DNA from: Peptacetobacter sp900539645
Lineage (GTDB): Bacteria; Bacillota; Clostridia; Peptostreptococcales; Peptostreptococcaceae
NCBI RefSeq assembly: GCF_047807365.1
Contig: NZ_JBLOUI010000006.1
Span: 1 to 64,000, forward strand
Direction of reading: 5' to 3'
DNA length: 64,000 bases
In this document: in pieces, positions 52,365 to 61,560 of the stretch
Numbering within the stretch: position 1 is the stretch's first letter
Layout: the number at the start of each line of letters is the position of its first letter
The notes under the pieces: model-generated
What the model was told of the DNA's origin: nothing
Seen by the model: the letters and a program-made list of their open reading frames with translations, nothing else
Databases searched by the model: none
Made by a program: the position numbers and the translations under genes

Positions 52365-53765
52365 TTATTTTTTTTTTATATATCTGTTCCATAAGTAAAG
52401 ACCAGACATTATTACTATTAAACCGCCGCCTATCATTTCTAATTCATATATTATATTTTCTCTAAGTGAGCCCATAACTGGTGCACAAGAGAATAATATA
52501 CCTAATACACATAAGAATAGTGTTTCATATCCTATTCCTATACAAACTTTATTGCTCTTTGCCATAACATAACCATCATAGTTATCATCTTTAGATTCTT
52601 TTCTTATTTTTATATAAGATATTAAAAGTAATCCATATGGTAGTAATGCTGTAAGAGCTGTCATTGTTACTAATATATTATAAATAACATCAACACCTGG
52701 CATAACCGCTGTTGCTATTAATAATAACGAAACTATTACTGTCTGAAGTATAACTGCTTTTTCAGGTATACCAACAGAATTTACTTTTGTAAATTTATCT
52801 GGGAACATTCCCTTTGGCACAGATCCAAATAGCATTTTTATAGGTGAAGCTATGTATATTATTGTAGCTCCTAGCATTGAAAACGCTACTCCTCCAGCTA
52901 TAAGTTTTACAAGCCAGTCTCCTATTCCTAGAAGTGCTGCAACCCTACCTATTGAATCAAGTATTCCAGTAGATGCTTGTATTTCTTCAGGTGGTAATAT
53001 CATAGTAATTGCTATAGATCCTAGTATATATAATCCAGCAACTAAGACTGCTGATATTAATATAGCTTTTGGATAAGTCTTTTTAGGATTATCTATTTCT
53101 GTTATAAAGTTTGCTATAACCTCTGCTCCAGTGAATCCAAATATTATTCCTGATACAGCTACCAATGAATCTGCATTAAATTTTGGAGTCATAGTTGCAA
53201 CAGTATATACTGAAGCCGAAGGCCGTTTTTTAAGAACAACTATTGCTATAAAAGCAAATGATATTAGTATTACAGATGGTATGAAAGAACCAAATGCTCC
53301 AAAACTAGTAAATATTTTTGAGCCACCCATTCCTTTCATACTCATCATAGATAGTAGCCAGAATATGACAACTGAAAATATCATTACTACTATTTTATTA
53401 TCTGCAAGTTCTGGTCTCCCTATAAAATAACTTATATTTATAACAAAGAATGTCATAAAAGAAGCATACCAAAATATTTTAGATGTCCAATTTAGCCAAG
53501 CTGCCATAAATCCATATTTTTCTCCTAGAGCTTCTTTTACCCATACGTATAATCCCCCATCACTTTTATCCGAGAACCTATTTGCCAATTCTGCACATAT
53601 AAGTGCTTGTGGAATAAAGAATAGTACTGCAAATATTAACCATGAAGGTATTGCAGCAAGACCTAATCCAAAAGATGATGCAGTCGATTTTGCAATCCAT
53701 CTTATACCGTACAGAGTAGATATACTCATTAGAATTAAATCAAATAATTTAATTTTTTTAGCCAT
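52365..53765 (-). CDS. APC family amino acid permease
   Basis: The 466-residue transporter has about twelve to thirteen membrane helices. It starts with KIKLFDLILMSISTLYGIRW and includes the APC helix-1/helix-6 style segments and FTGAEVIANFITEIDNPKKT, the conserved loop after helix 6. It resembles glutamate/GABA-type or amino-acid antiporters. Substrate is unknown, but it is followed by the CocE-type hydrolase gene, so a peptide-like or acylated amino acid is plausible. AGAGGTG precedes ATG. Confidence 0.88.
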   Translation of the reverse strand: MAKKIKLFDLILMSISTLYGIRWIAKSTASSFGLGLAAIPSWLIFAVLFFIPQALICAELANRFSDKSDGGLYVWVKEALGEKYGFMAAWLNWTSKIFWYASFMTFFVINISYFIGRPELADNKIVVMIFSVVIFWLLSMMSMKGMGGSKIFTSFGAFGSFIPSVILISFAFIAIVVLKKRPSASVYTVATMTPKFNADSLVAVSGIIFGFTGAEVIANFITEIDNPKKTYPKAILISAVLVAGLYILGSIAITMILPPEEIQASTGILDSIGRVAALLGIGDWLVKLIAGGVAFSMLGATIIYIASPIKMLFGSVPKGMFPDKFTKVNSVGIPEKAVILQTVIVSLLLIATAVMPGVDVIYNILVTMTALTALLPYGLLLISYIKIRKESKDDNYDGYVMAKSNKVCIGIGYETLFLCVLGILFSCAPVMGSLRENIIYELEMIGGGLIVIMSGLYLWNRYIKKK

Positions 53766-53787
53766 TTGAACACCTCTTATCTTTATT

Positions 53788-54456
53788 TTATTTATCTTTG
53801 TTTATAAGATAATTTATACACGAAATGAATTTTTTGATGTACTTATCTTTGTCAAATCCCTCTTTTTGTTTAGCTGCTATTGATATATATTCATGAGCAA
53901 TACATTTAGTTATCTCATTAATTATACCTATATTTTCTTTCTTTATATAACCACCTTTAGAGAATTCCTCAAGACATTTTTCATTTCTGTATCCGAAATT
54001 AGCTAATTTTAAAAGTTCGTGCATTTCCTCCAAATCATCCTTAGAATCAACTTCAACTGGAAATATTTCATAATATTCTTTCATTATTTCCCCTATATTC
54101 TCATTTCCGCTAAAGAAAATATATTCAAAAGCTATTGGATGTTCAAATGCATTTTTGAAAAACACCTTCCATTCGACAATAAATTTTTCGTATTCATCAT
54201 CATATTGTTTTATAGCCTCAAGAAACTCCTTATTATAGTTTTCTAGATATTGAATAGATGCAAAAGCTATCATATGATTAAGATTTTTAAAATAATTATA
54301 TATAGTCGCACTATTATACCCAGCTATATCTGCAACTCTTCTTATAGTTACATGATCTGTTCCCTCTTCTTCCATTATCTTTTGTGTAGCTTCTATGAAA
54401 TACATCATTTTTCTTTTTCTCTGTATTTCCTTATTTCTTTCTTTTATACTTTCCAA
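53788..54456 (-). CDS. TetR family transcriptional regulator
   Basis: The 222-residue protein has an N-terminal TetR DNA-binding domain (about 15-60: MMYFIEATQKIMEEEGTDHV, TIRRVADIAGYNSATIYNYF) and an all-helical ligand-binding remainder. It starts at TTG behind GGGAGGGG. It stands directly before the permease and hydrolase genes on the same strand and after the MFS gene, so it probably controls all of them. The effector is unknown. Confidence 0.88.
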   Translation of the reverse strand: MESIKERNKEIQRKRKMMYFIEATQKIMEEEGTDHVTIRRVADIAGYNSATIYNYFKNLNHMIAFASIQYLENYNKEFLEAIKQYDDEYEKFIVEWKVFFKNAFEHPIAFEYIFFSGNENIGEIMKEYYEIFPVEVDSKDDLEEMHELLKLANFGYRNEKCLEEFSKGGYIKKENIGIINEITKCIAHEYISIAAKQKEGFDKDKYIKKFISCINYLINKDK

Positions 54457-54546
54457 AACTGTCCCCTCCCCTTTGTCAATTGATTTTAGATTTTATAATT
54501 TATAATACCATATAATCATACTAAAATTAACATAAGGGTTAATTTT

Positions 54547-55842
54547 TTATGCTTCTGCTACATTTGTAGCTGTTTCAGCTTCTTTTTCTTTTAAACTTTC
54601 TCTATAATCTTTTGTTATTCTCTTCCAAATTAATACAAATACAACACCTGCAACAGCTAATGCTAGTAATATTCCAAAGAATACTTTGTATCCTAATACG
54701 CCCTGGAATTTATCTATACATTTACCTGCTATAATTGGCATTATTATTTCTGGGCTGTATCCTAACATCATAAGAGGCATTGTTACTGCACCAGTAACTT
54801 CAACAGGATAATCAGCTTCAGATAGTATAGCGAAATGCATTGCCTGAAGAGCATACATAGTTGTGTATATTAAAGCTATTGAAACTAATAGCATAAATAT
54901 CATAGAAGGTTTTCCTGGTACTAAGATTAATCCTACTATACCTATTATCATTAATATGTAAGATATTATAACCATATTTGAAACACCTATTTTATCACCT
55001 ATAACACCACTTCCCATACAACCTATTGGTCTACAGTACTGTGATAGATAACCTATTGCTGCTGAGATAACAGCTGTTGTTCCAAATGCTAATGATGCAT
55101 ATGGTGTTATGTAGTAGTAACTTATTATCATTGCATAAGACGGGAATATTATTAATGCTGCAACCCAAGTTGTAGGCATTTTTAATATCTTTTTAAGAGC
55201 TGCCCAGTCAAATACTGCTTTTTTGTCTTCTTTTTTAGTTCCATCTTCAACTTCTTTAAATAAGAACATTATTGCAACTGCAAGTACTAAGCATATAACT
55301 GAGTACACTATTATAACAGCAGATAAAGCCATTTTTTCACTCATTCTTTTTGAGAAGAATGCAAATATTGCTAGTACAAACATAGACTGTATTATGTTTG
55401 TTACACCTCTACCACCTTCAAAGAATCCAAATGCTTTTCCTTGTTCGTTTTCACTTGCTAGTGATCTAACAGCTTTTACAAGTGCACTCCAGAAAGTAAG
55501 AATTGAAGTTATTCCCCAAGCTGCATGTATTGCTAATAATACAGGATATGGAGGATATGTTAATAATGTAAATCCTAATAATCCAGTTGAAATAAGTGAT
55601 ATCATTAATAGATTTTTTGTTTTCCATCTATCTGCACAATAACCACCAAATACATAAGATATTAAACAACATACTCCATAAGCACTTCCTAATGTACCCA
55701 TTTGAGTATTAGTTAATTTAAATGCTGCTAAAAAAGTATCATAATAATAATTTCTAAAGTACGGTAACGCATATATAAGCGCACCTGCTATTGAAAGAAT
55801 TACCAATGTTGGCATATTCTTTTTTAATCTTCCTTCATTCAT
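54547..55842 (-). CDS. Major facilitator superfamily transporter
   Basis: The 431-residue protein has twelve membrane segments. The MFS loop between helices 2 and 3 reads GGYCADRWKTKN, with a related loop GVIGDKIG after helix 8. It resembles oxalate/formate or nitrate-type family members but cannot be assigned a substrate. AGGAGGT precedes ATG. It is the first gene in a strand-run with the TetR regulator, the permease and the hydrolase. Confidence 0.85.
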   Translation of the reverse strand: MNEGRLKKNMPTLVILSIAGALIYALPYFRNYYYDTFLAAFKLTNTQMGTLGSAYGVCCLISYVFGGYCADRWKTKNLLMISLISTGLLGFTLLTYPPYPVLLAIHAAWGITSILTFWSALVKAVRSLASENEQGKAFGFFEGGRGVTNIIQSMFVLAIFAFFSKRMSEKMALSAVIIVYSVICLVLAVAIMFLFKEVEDGTKKEDKKAVFDWAALKKILKMPTTWVAALIIFPSYAMIISYYYITPYASLAFGTTAVISAAIGYLSQYCRPIGCMGSGVIGDKIGVSNMVIISYILMIIGIVGLILVPGKPSMIFMLLVSIALIYTTMYALQAMHFAILSEADYPVEVTGAVTMPLMMLGYSPEIIMPIIAGKCIDKFQGVLGYKVFFGILLALAVAGVVFVLIWKRITKDYRESLKEKEAETATNVAEA

Positions 55843-56073
55843 ACAGTTTTTTACCTCCTCTTCGTTATGACTATATCATAACATAATCATGATTATATTA
55901 CAAGCATGTTTTATTTTTTTGATTAAGATTATTTTATTATATAGATTATTTATTTCAATGTGTTTATTTTATATATGATGATTACTTTTTAGTACAAAAT
56001 TTATTTTTCAGAATATATATATTCATCTTGAATATACATCAAATTTTAGTTTCAAAACTTTTTCAAAAAAACA

Positions 56074-56123
56074 AAAATACCATTTTAAAAGTCTATTATT
56101 ATCTAACTCTTAAAACGGTATTT
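56074..56123 (-). terminator. Second terminator after yqeY
   Basis: AAAATACC plus TTTTAA (from 56074) pair with TTAAAA plus GGTATTTT (to 56123) around one mismatch. The minus-strand tail has TTTTTGTTTTTTTG. The 230 bases to its left up to the MFS start hold nothing I recognise. Confidence 0.65.
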
Positions 56124-56159
56124 TCTATCTTTAATAAATTTATTCAAAAAAGATTAAAA

Positions 56160-56180
56160 GCCTGGATAAAATATCCAGGC
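56160..56180 (-). terminator. Terminator after yqeY
   Basis: GCCTGGATA (56160-56168) pairs with TATCCAGGC (56172-56180) over a three-base loop. A T-rich minus-strand tail follows. Confidence 0.8.
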
Positions 56181-56193
56181 CATATATACATAT

Positions 56194-56637
56194 TTATTGT
56201 AAGTTTTCCTTAACTAATTTATTAATTAGTTTTCCGTCAGCTCTACCTTTTGTTTTAGGTTTTATAACTGACATTATTTTTCCCATATCCTTCATAGAAG
56301 TTGCTCCTACTTCAGATATAGTCTGTTTTACAATCTCATTTAGCTCTTCTTCGCTTAATTGTTGAGGTAGGTACTCTTTTAATACTTCTATTTCTGATCT
56401 AGTCTCTTCAACTAAATCTTCCCTTCCAGCATCTAGAAATTGTTCTAAACTGTCATTGCGCTGTTTTAGCTGTTTTGATATTATATCAATAATATCATCA
56501 TCGTTCAATTCGATTCGTTTATCAACTTCTACTTGCTTTATTGAAGATCTTATTAAAGTTATAACTGATTTTCTCAATGTATCTTTGTTTTTCATTGAAG
56601 TCTTTAGATCTTCTTGTAATTTTTGTTTAAGGGTCAT
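56194..56637 (-). CDS. yqeY: GatB/YqeY domain protein
   Basis: The 147-residue helical protein is related to the tail domain of the GatB amidotransferase subunit. Family segments are LKQKLQEDLKTSMKNKD at the start, RNDSLEQFLDAGREDLVEE, LKEYLPQQLSEEELNEIVKQ and the C-terminal KTKGRADGKLINKLVKENL. The exact role is not known; it may bind tRNA. GAGGTGAGG precedes ATG. It follows rpsU by 30 bases, the common pairing in Firmicutes. Confidence 0.93.
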   Translation of the reverse strand: MTLKQKLQEDLKTSMKNKDTLRKSVITLIRSSIKQVEVDKRIELNDDDIIDIISKQLKQRNDSLEQFLDAGREDLVEETRSEIEVLKEYLPQQLSEEELNEIVKQTISEVGATSMKDMGKIMSVIKPKTKGRADGKLINKLVKENLQ

Positions 56638-56667
56638 TTCCCCTCACCTCTTTGCTTTTATTTGCTA

Positions 56668-56847
56668 CTATCTTTTAGCGTTTTTTCTTCTAGCTGCTTC
56701 AGCTTTTTTCTTACGTTTTACACTTGGTTTATCGTAGTGTTCTCTTTTTCTAACTTCAGACATTATGCCAGACATTGCACACTGACGTTTAAATCTTCTT
56801 AAAGCACTGTCTAATGATTCATTTTCTCTTACTCTAACTTCTGACAT
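56668..56847 (-). CDS. rpsU: 30S ribosomal protein S21
   Basis: The 59-residue basic protein of the small subunit is needed near the anti-Shine-Dalgarno end of 16S rRNA. SEVRVRENESLDSALRRFKR, GIMSEVRKREHYDKPSVKRK and the Arg/Lys-rich tail are diagnostic. ATG 56847 is right, with GGAGGGAAAAAGA ahead; an upstream frame extension to 56874 is not part of the family. Co-transcribed with yqeY. Confidence 0.96.
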   Translation of the reverse strand: MSEVRVRENESLDSALRRFKRQCAMSGIMSEVRKREHYDKPSVKRKKKAEAARRKNAKR

Positions 56848-57046
56848 TCTTTTTCCCTCCCTCCGATAGCGCAATTATGCTGGGACTGTAACAACTGTTA
56901 AGGATTACAAACCTAACACTTAATCTAGTATAAACTAAATCTTTACTTTTATCAAGTATTTTTATTCCTAATCCGACATTTTTTTTAACATTTTTTTAAA
57001 ATTACCCTAGCATCAATTTAGCCGAGATTGATATAGGAAAATACTC

Positions 57047-57397
57047 CTATTTTTCTTCTGCTTCGTAGTTAGGAAGTTTTTTACCTGCTAGTACATGGTA
57101 GTGTATGTGTTTAACTTCCTGACCACCATCTTCACCACAGTTATTTATTATTCTGAATCCAGTTTTATCGAATCCTTTTTCTTTAGCTATTGTGTTTATA
57201 GCGTTGTGTATATCAGCTATTATCCCCATTTCTTCTGCTGGCACGTCTAATATACTAGCGTAGTGTTTTTTAGGTATTACAAGTATATGATATGGCGCAA
57301 CAGGATTAAGGTCGTTAAACGCTAATATTTTATCATCTTCATAAACTTTTGATGATGGTATTTCTCCATTTGCTATTTTACAGAATATACAATCCAT
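57047..57397 (-). CDS. HIT family hydrolase (HinT-like)
   Basis: The 116-residue purine nucleotide-binding protein probably cleaves nucleoside phosphoramidates. It has CIFCKIANGEIPSSKVYED at the start and the histidine triad HIHYHVLAG near the C terminus (about 99-107). Cys3, Cys6 and a histidine could bind zinc. GGAGGTGA precedes ATG. It stands between mtaB and rpsU. Confidence 0.93.
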   Translation of the reverse strand: MDCIFCKIANGEIPSSKVYEDDKILAFNDLNPVAPYHILVIPKKHYASILDVPAEEMGIIADIHNAINTIAKEKGFDKTGFRIINNCGEDGGQEVKHIHYHVLAGKKLPNYEAEEK

Positions 57398-57448
57398 AGT
57401 TAATTCACCTCCGATTTGTTATCTTTATAAAATTCTACACTAAAATAA

Positions 57449-57497
57449 AAAATCCTTCTTTTTTCACCAAATTAATTGGCAAAATCAGAAGGATTTT
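57449..57497 (-). terminator. Terminator after mtaB
   Basis: AAAATCCTTCT (57449-57459) pairs with AGAAGGATTTT (57487-57497), with a T-run on the minus strand. Confidence 0.75.
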
Positions 57498-57525
57498 ATC
57501 TCTAGTTTATATTTTTTATTTTCTA

Positions 57526-58824
57526 CTATATTAATACACCTTCAACATAGTCTTCTTTTATTCCTGTTATTTTTACTTTTCTTATCTGTCCAGAAATATC
57601 TTCTTCACTTGGAGCTTCAACTCTCATGTAGTTCATTGTAAGCCCTTCATAGTTTCCAGATTTAGTAGTTTCTTCAAATAAAACATCCATTTCTCTACCT
57701 ATAAATTTTTCTGCAAATTTATCGAAATTATTTTTAGATAGAGATATAAGTTGTTCACTTCTCATGTGTTTTACCTGAGGATCTATCTGATTGTCCATCT
57801 TAGCCGCTGGAGTACCTTTTCTTGGAGAATATTTGAATACATGCATCTGTGCTAATTCTATATCCTTTAAGAATTCATAAGTCTGTTTAAATTCTTCATT
57901 AGTTTCTCCAGGGAATCCAACTATAACGTCTGTAGTTATAGCAACATCTGGCATTTTTTCTCTTAATCTTTCTACTATTTCTCTATATTCAGCAGTAGTG
58001 TATCTTCTGTTCATTCTATCTAAAGTTGCATCACATCCACTCTGTAGTGACAAATGGAAATGAGGACAAACTTTATCCATCTTAGAAATTTCTTCTACAA
58101 ACTCATCAGTAAATAATATTGGCTCAACTGAACTAGTTCTTATTCTTTCTATACCATCTATTTCATTTACAGCTTTTATAACATCTAATAATTTAACTTC
58201 TTTGTCCTTTATATCCTTACCATAAGATGCAACGTGTATTCCTGTAAGTACTACCTCTTTATAGCCCTTAGAAGCCAATAATTTAACTTCTTCGACTATA
58301 TTATCAAGATCTCTACTTCTAACTCTTCCTCTTGCATAAGGAATTATACAATATGTACAGAATCTATCGCATCCATCCTGAATTTTCATAAATGCTCTAG
58401 TTCTACCATTAGTCTGAGTTATTTCTATCTCTTCAAATTCTTTTACCTTCATTATATCGTCTACTGTAGACACCTTATCATTGCATGTAACAGCCTCTAC
58501 TTTTTCAACGATATGTCTTCTATCATTAGTACCCATAACTAAATTTACTTCTTCTATATCTAGTATTTCCTCTGGAGCAACCTGAGAATAACATCCTACA
58601 ACAGCTATTACAGAGTTTGGGTTCTTTTTCTTAACTCTTCTTATATACTGTCTTGATTTTCTATCACTCATGTGAGTAACAGTACAAGTATTTATAACAT
58701 AAACATCTGCATATTCTTCACTCTGAACGTGCTCATATCCAGCATGTTCAAATAATTCTATCATAGCTTCTGTTTCATACTGGTTTACTTTACATCCAAG
58801 TGTGTAAAAAGCAACTTTTTTCAC
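57526..58824 (-). CDS. mtaB: tRNA t6A37 methylthiotransferase MtaB
   Basis: The 432-residue radical SAM enzyme adds a methylthio group to t6A at position 37 of tRNAs. The N-terminal UPF0004 domain has FYTLGCKVNQYETEAM and two further cysteines (INTCTV and GCYSQ). The radical SAM motif is CDRFCTYCIIPYARGR (about 151-166). A TRAM domain ends the protein. The unusual GTG start follows the rsmE stop without a gap, with the ribosome-binding site inside rsmE. Confidence 0.95.
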   Translation of the reverse strand: MKKVAFYTLGCKVNQYETEAMIELFEHAGYEHVQSEEYADVYVINTCTVTHMSDRKSRQYIRRVKKKNPNSVIAVVGCYSQVAPEEILDIEEVNLVMGTNDRRHIVEKVEAVTCNDKVSTVDDIMKVKEFEEIEITQTNGRTRAFMKIQDGCDRFCTYCIIPYARGRVRSRDLDNIVEEVKLLASKGYKEVVLTGIHVASYGKDIKDKEVKLLDVIKAVNEIDGIERIRTSSVEPILFTDEFVEEISKMDKVCPHFHLSLQSGCDATLDRMNRRYTTAEYREIVERLREKMPDVAITTDVIVGFPGETNEEFKQTYEFLKDIELAQMHVFKYSPRKGTPAAKMDNQIDPQVKHMRSEQLISLSKNNFDKFAEKFIGREMDVLFEETTKSGNYEGLTMNYMRVEAPSEEDISGQIRKVKITGIKEDYVEGVLI

Positions 58825-59595
58825 TTATATTTTTCCTCCTAAATCACCTAATTCGTATTGTACAAGTGCTGAGGCTACAGTAGATGCAGTTTCTGTTCTA
58901 AGAATTCTAGGACCAAGAGTAACTACTTTTGCTCCATTTTCTTTAAGTGCATCTATTTCTTCATCAGCAATTCCACCTTCTGGTCCTATAAATATACCTA
59001 TACTTTCTATATCAAGTCCTCTTATCTCTTTAACTAAAGGTATATTTCTTTCGTCTTCATAAGGGCAAATATTGTAATCATTTCTCTTCATATCATCAAG
59101 AGCTTCTTTAAAACTTAAAACTCCTTTTAATGTAGGAATTTTTCCTCTTTTAGACTGTTTTGCAGCTTCATAGATGATTCTTTCCCATCTTTCAAGCTTT
59201 TTATCTTCTTTTTTGCCATCTACTTTGGCAACACTTCTCTTAGTATCTACTAGAATTATTTCATCAGTTCCAACTTCTGTTAATTTCTGAAGAATATACT
59301 CCATCTTAGGACCTTTTGGCATTCCCTGATATACTCTAACCCTTAACTTAGATTCTCTTTTTATATCCCTTTTGTCTATTATATCTAGACAAACTTCTTC
59401 CTTAGACATAGATTTTATTTCGCCAATATACTCGTTATCTTCTCCGTCACAGATTTCAAGTTTTTCGCCTTCTCTATATCTAAGAACTTTTGTTATATGC
59501 TTTACATCTTCACATTCTATGATGCATGTATTTTCTTCTAAATTTATATTGTTCTTGTCTACAAAAAATCTATCCATAGTCCATGTCCAATCCAT
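58825..59595 (-). CDS. rsmE: 16S rRNA m3U1498 methyltransferase
   Basis: The 256-residue SPOUT-fold methyltransferase modifies U1498 of 16S rRNA. Features are MDRFFV near the N terminus, the PUA-like start, MPKGPKMEYILQKLTEVGTD, the FIGPEGGIADEE motif and the trefoil knot end LGPRILRTETASTVASALV. The annotated ATG has AAAGGA upstream; an internal ATG 18 bases on would give the more usual MDRFFV start. Overlaps functionally with mtaB and prmA in one operon. Confidence 0.94.
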   Translation of the reverse strand: MDWTWTMDRFFVDKNNINLEENTCIIECEDVKHITKVLRYREGEKLEICDGEDNEYIGEIKSMSKEEVCLDIIDKRDIKRESKLRVRVYQGMPKGPKMEYILQKLTEVGTDEIILVDTKRSVAKVDGKKEDKKLERWERIIYEAAKQSKRGKIPTLKGVLSFKEALDDMKRNDYNICPYEDERNIPLVKEIRGLDIESIGIFIGPEGGIADEEIDALKENGAKVVTLGPRILRTETASTVASALVQYELGDLGGKI

Positions 59596-59646
59596 AATAA
59601 TATCCTTTTAAAATAAAATTTATTCTATAAAACTTCTAATTGAAAT

Positions 59647-60594
59647 TTATTTTTTTATTTTAGATACTATAGCAGACCATTCTCCTTTTCTGATAACTTC
59701 TACTATTTCAAATCCATTTTCTTCAAGACTTTCTACTACTTCATCTATTTTTGCAAGTATTATACCTGAAGATATAAACACAGCATCTTCTTTCATAAAC
59801 TGCTGTACATCTTTAGCAAGTATTTTTATTATATCTGCTATTATATTAGCTACAACAACATCTGCTTTATCATGTATAACATCAGTTAAGTTTCCATGAA
59901 GTACTGTAACCTTATCTTCTACATTACTTTCTTTTACATTTTCTTTAGCAACTTCAACAGCTACTTCATCTAAATCAACTGCTGTAACATCGTTAGCACC
60001 TAATTTAGCAGCTGCTATTGCTAATATACCACTACCACAACCTATATCGAATACCTTAGCATCTGGAGTAACGTATTTTTCTAACTGGCATATACACATA
60101 CTAGTTGTTTCGTGAGTACCTGTACCAAATGCCATACCTGGATCTAACTCTATAACTATATCCCCATCCTGTTCTTCGTATTCTTCCCAAGATGGTTTTA
60201 TAACTATTTTTTCACCTACTTTTGTTGGTTTGTAGTATTTTTTCCAGTTGTTTGCCCAGTCTGCTTCATTAACTGTATCTAAAGACACACTTCCTTCCCC
60301 TGGATCTATACCAAAATCTTTAAGTGTTGATATTCTATGTCTTACATTTTCAACAAATTCTGGTACATTTTTTTCTTCAGATATATATGTTTTTATTTTT
60401 ACGCAATCTTCTCCACTTTTGTTGAATACTTCTTCTTCAACATAATCCCAATCGTATTCGTGTTTTTTCTGGAATTTAAAGTCATTAGGGTCTTCTATCA
60501 TAGCTCCTGCTGCTCCATTTTCATAAAGTATATTTGTTATAGCTTCAACTGCTTCTGTTGTTGTTCTAATTGTTACTTCTATCCAATTTCCCAT
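59647..60594 (-). CDS. prmA: Ribosomal protein L11 methyltransferase
   Basis: The 315-residue enzyme uses S-adenosylmethionine to methylate ribosomal protein L11. The SAM site is VFDIGCGSGILAIAAAKLGA (about 178-197). The substrate side has LDPGMAFGTGTHETT, and VVANIIADII is the post-I motif. ATG 60594 follows GGAGG; an upstream ATG at 60609 is part of the region before the site. It lies downstream of the dnaK-dnaJ genes as in related clostridia. Confidence 0.95.
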   Translation of the reverse strand: MGNWIEVTIRTTTEAVEAITNILYENGAAGAMIEDPNDFKFQKKHEYDWDYVEEEVFNKSGEDCVKIKTYISEEKNVPEFVENVRHRISTLKDFGIDPGEGSVSLDTVNEADWANNWKKYYKPTKVGEKIVIKPSWEEYEEQDGDIVIELDPGMAFGTGTHETTSMCICQLEKYVTPDAKVFDIGCGSGILAIAAAKLGANDVTAVDLDEVAVEVAKENVKESNVEDKVTVLHGNLTDVIHDKADVVVANIIADIIKILAKDVQQFMKEDAVFISSGIILAKIDEVVESLEENGFEIVEVIRKGEWSAIVSKIKK

Positions 60595-60720
60595 TTTTCT
60601 AACCTCCATCTAAAAAATATTATTCTTTAAATTGACACATAGTCAAAATTTTCCATTTTACATTACCTTTTATTATATCATACTATATAACAATTTTTAT
60701 CTATTATCTTTTCTTTCTAG

Positions 60721-60759
60721 AAAAAAAGGTTGTGCTACTAAATCTTCATAGCACAACCT
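60721..60759 (-). terminator. Terminator after the small membrane protein gene
   Basis: AAGGTTGTGCTA (60725-60736) pairs with TAGCACAACCTT (60748-60759). The minus-strand tail is TTTTTTTCTAG. Confidence 0.88.
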
Positions 60760-60771
60760 TATAAAAACTAA

Positions 60772-61206
60772 CTATCTTTTTTTCTTCTTAGATTTCTTCT
60801 TTTTGCCATCGTGTTTAGGCTTTCTAGCTTCTCTCTCCAATCTTTCCTTTTCTCTCTTGCCAGATAAGAAATAATCTAAAATACCAAATACTATCGCTGC
60901 AACTACAACAGTTATAAAGAAATTCATTATAGAACTTGCAAATATACCAGCACCTATCCCAGCTATGATACTCGCTCCTTTACCGTCACCTTTGCCTATA
61001 ATATGGAATCCCTTCCAGTATTCAAGCACCATCGCTACAAACACTAACCCTAAAAGAACTCCACCCATGCTAGTAGTCTCATTATTTCTAAACTCAACTC
61101 CAGCAAAATTAACAACAAAATGTTTAAGCGTAAAAATAACTAAAGCTGCTAAAAATAACTTCCCAAGCTCTACCCAATTTATACTAAAACCTTTCTTCTC
61201 TTCCAT
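60772..61206 (-). CDS. Small membrane protein with basic tail, function unknown
   Basis: The 144-residue protein has three hydrophobic segments (about 13-30, 45-62, 82-112) and a strongly basic C terminus ending KKKKSKKKKR that probably faces the cytoplasm. I recognise no family. AAAGGAGA precedes ATG. It lies between dnaJ and prmA on the same strand, separated from dnaJ by repeat copy C, and has its own terminator. Confidence 0.7.
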   Translation of the reverse strand: MEEKKGFSINWVELGKLFLAALVIFTLKHFVVNFAGVEFRNNETTSMGGVLLGLVFVAMVLEYWKGFHIIGKGDGKGASIIAGIGAGIFASSIMNFFITVVVAAIVFGILDYFLSGKREKERLEREARKPKHDGKKKKSKKKKR

Positions 61207-61351
61207 TACTACTCTCCTTTACTAAACCTTTCATAACTATTCACAAATTTTTCTCATTACAAAAAATACCATTAATAAACCAATCTTTCAAGATAAATTT
61301 TCTTTTTTATGTACTTTTACCAAAATCTTCTACTTTTGGAAAATAAAATGA

Positions 61352-61554
61352 AAAAGAGATGTCCTAAAGATTTTTCATAAAAACTAACTTTAAACTTCAA
61401 TATCGAATCTAATACGCTCTCGACAATCTGGAGGCACATCGCAACATATAAATGTGTTATAGAATAAATGCGATGTGCCGAAGCCTGGAGAGGAGTTTAG
61501 ATTCGATTTGAAGTTAAAAAAAGATGCCCTTGAAAAATCTTGGACATCTCTTTT
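61352..61554 (+). repeat. Structured intergenic repeat, copy C
   Basis: Terminal arms 61352-61377 and 61531-61554 (AAAAGAGATGTCC type) enclose a middle stem 61393-61412 with 61497-61515 (ATCGAATCTAA core) and a perfect 11-bp inner stem 61433-61443 with 61469-61479. GACAATCTGGA (61422-61432) and GAAGCCTGGAG (61480-61490) flank the inner stem, as in copies A and B. It fills the gap behind dnaJ. The terminal stem can also act as a dnaJ terminator. Confidence 0.72.
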
Positions 61555-61560
61555 CATTAT

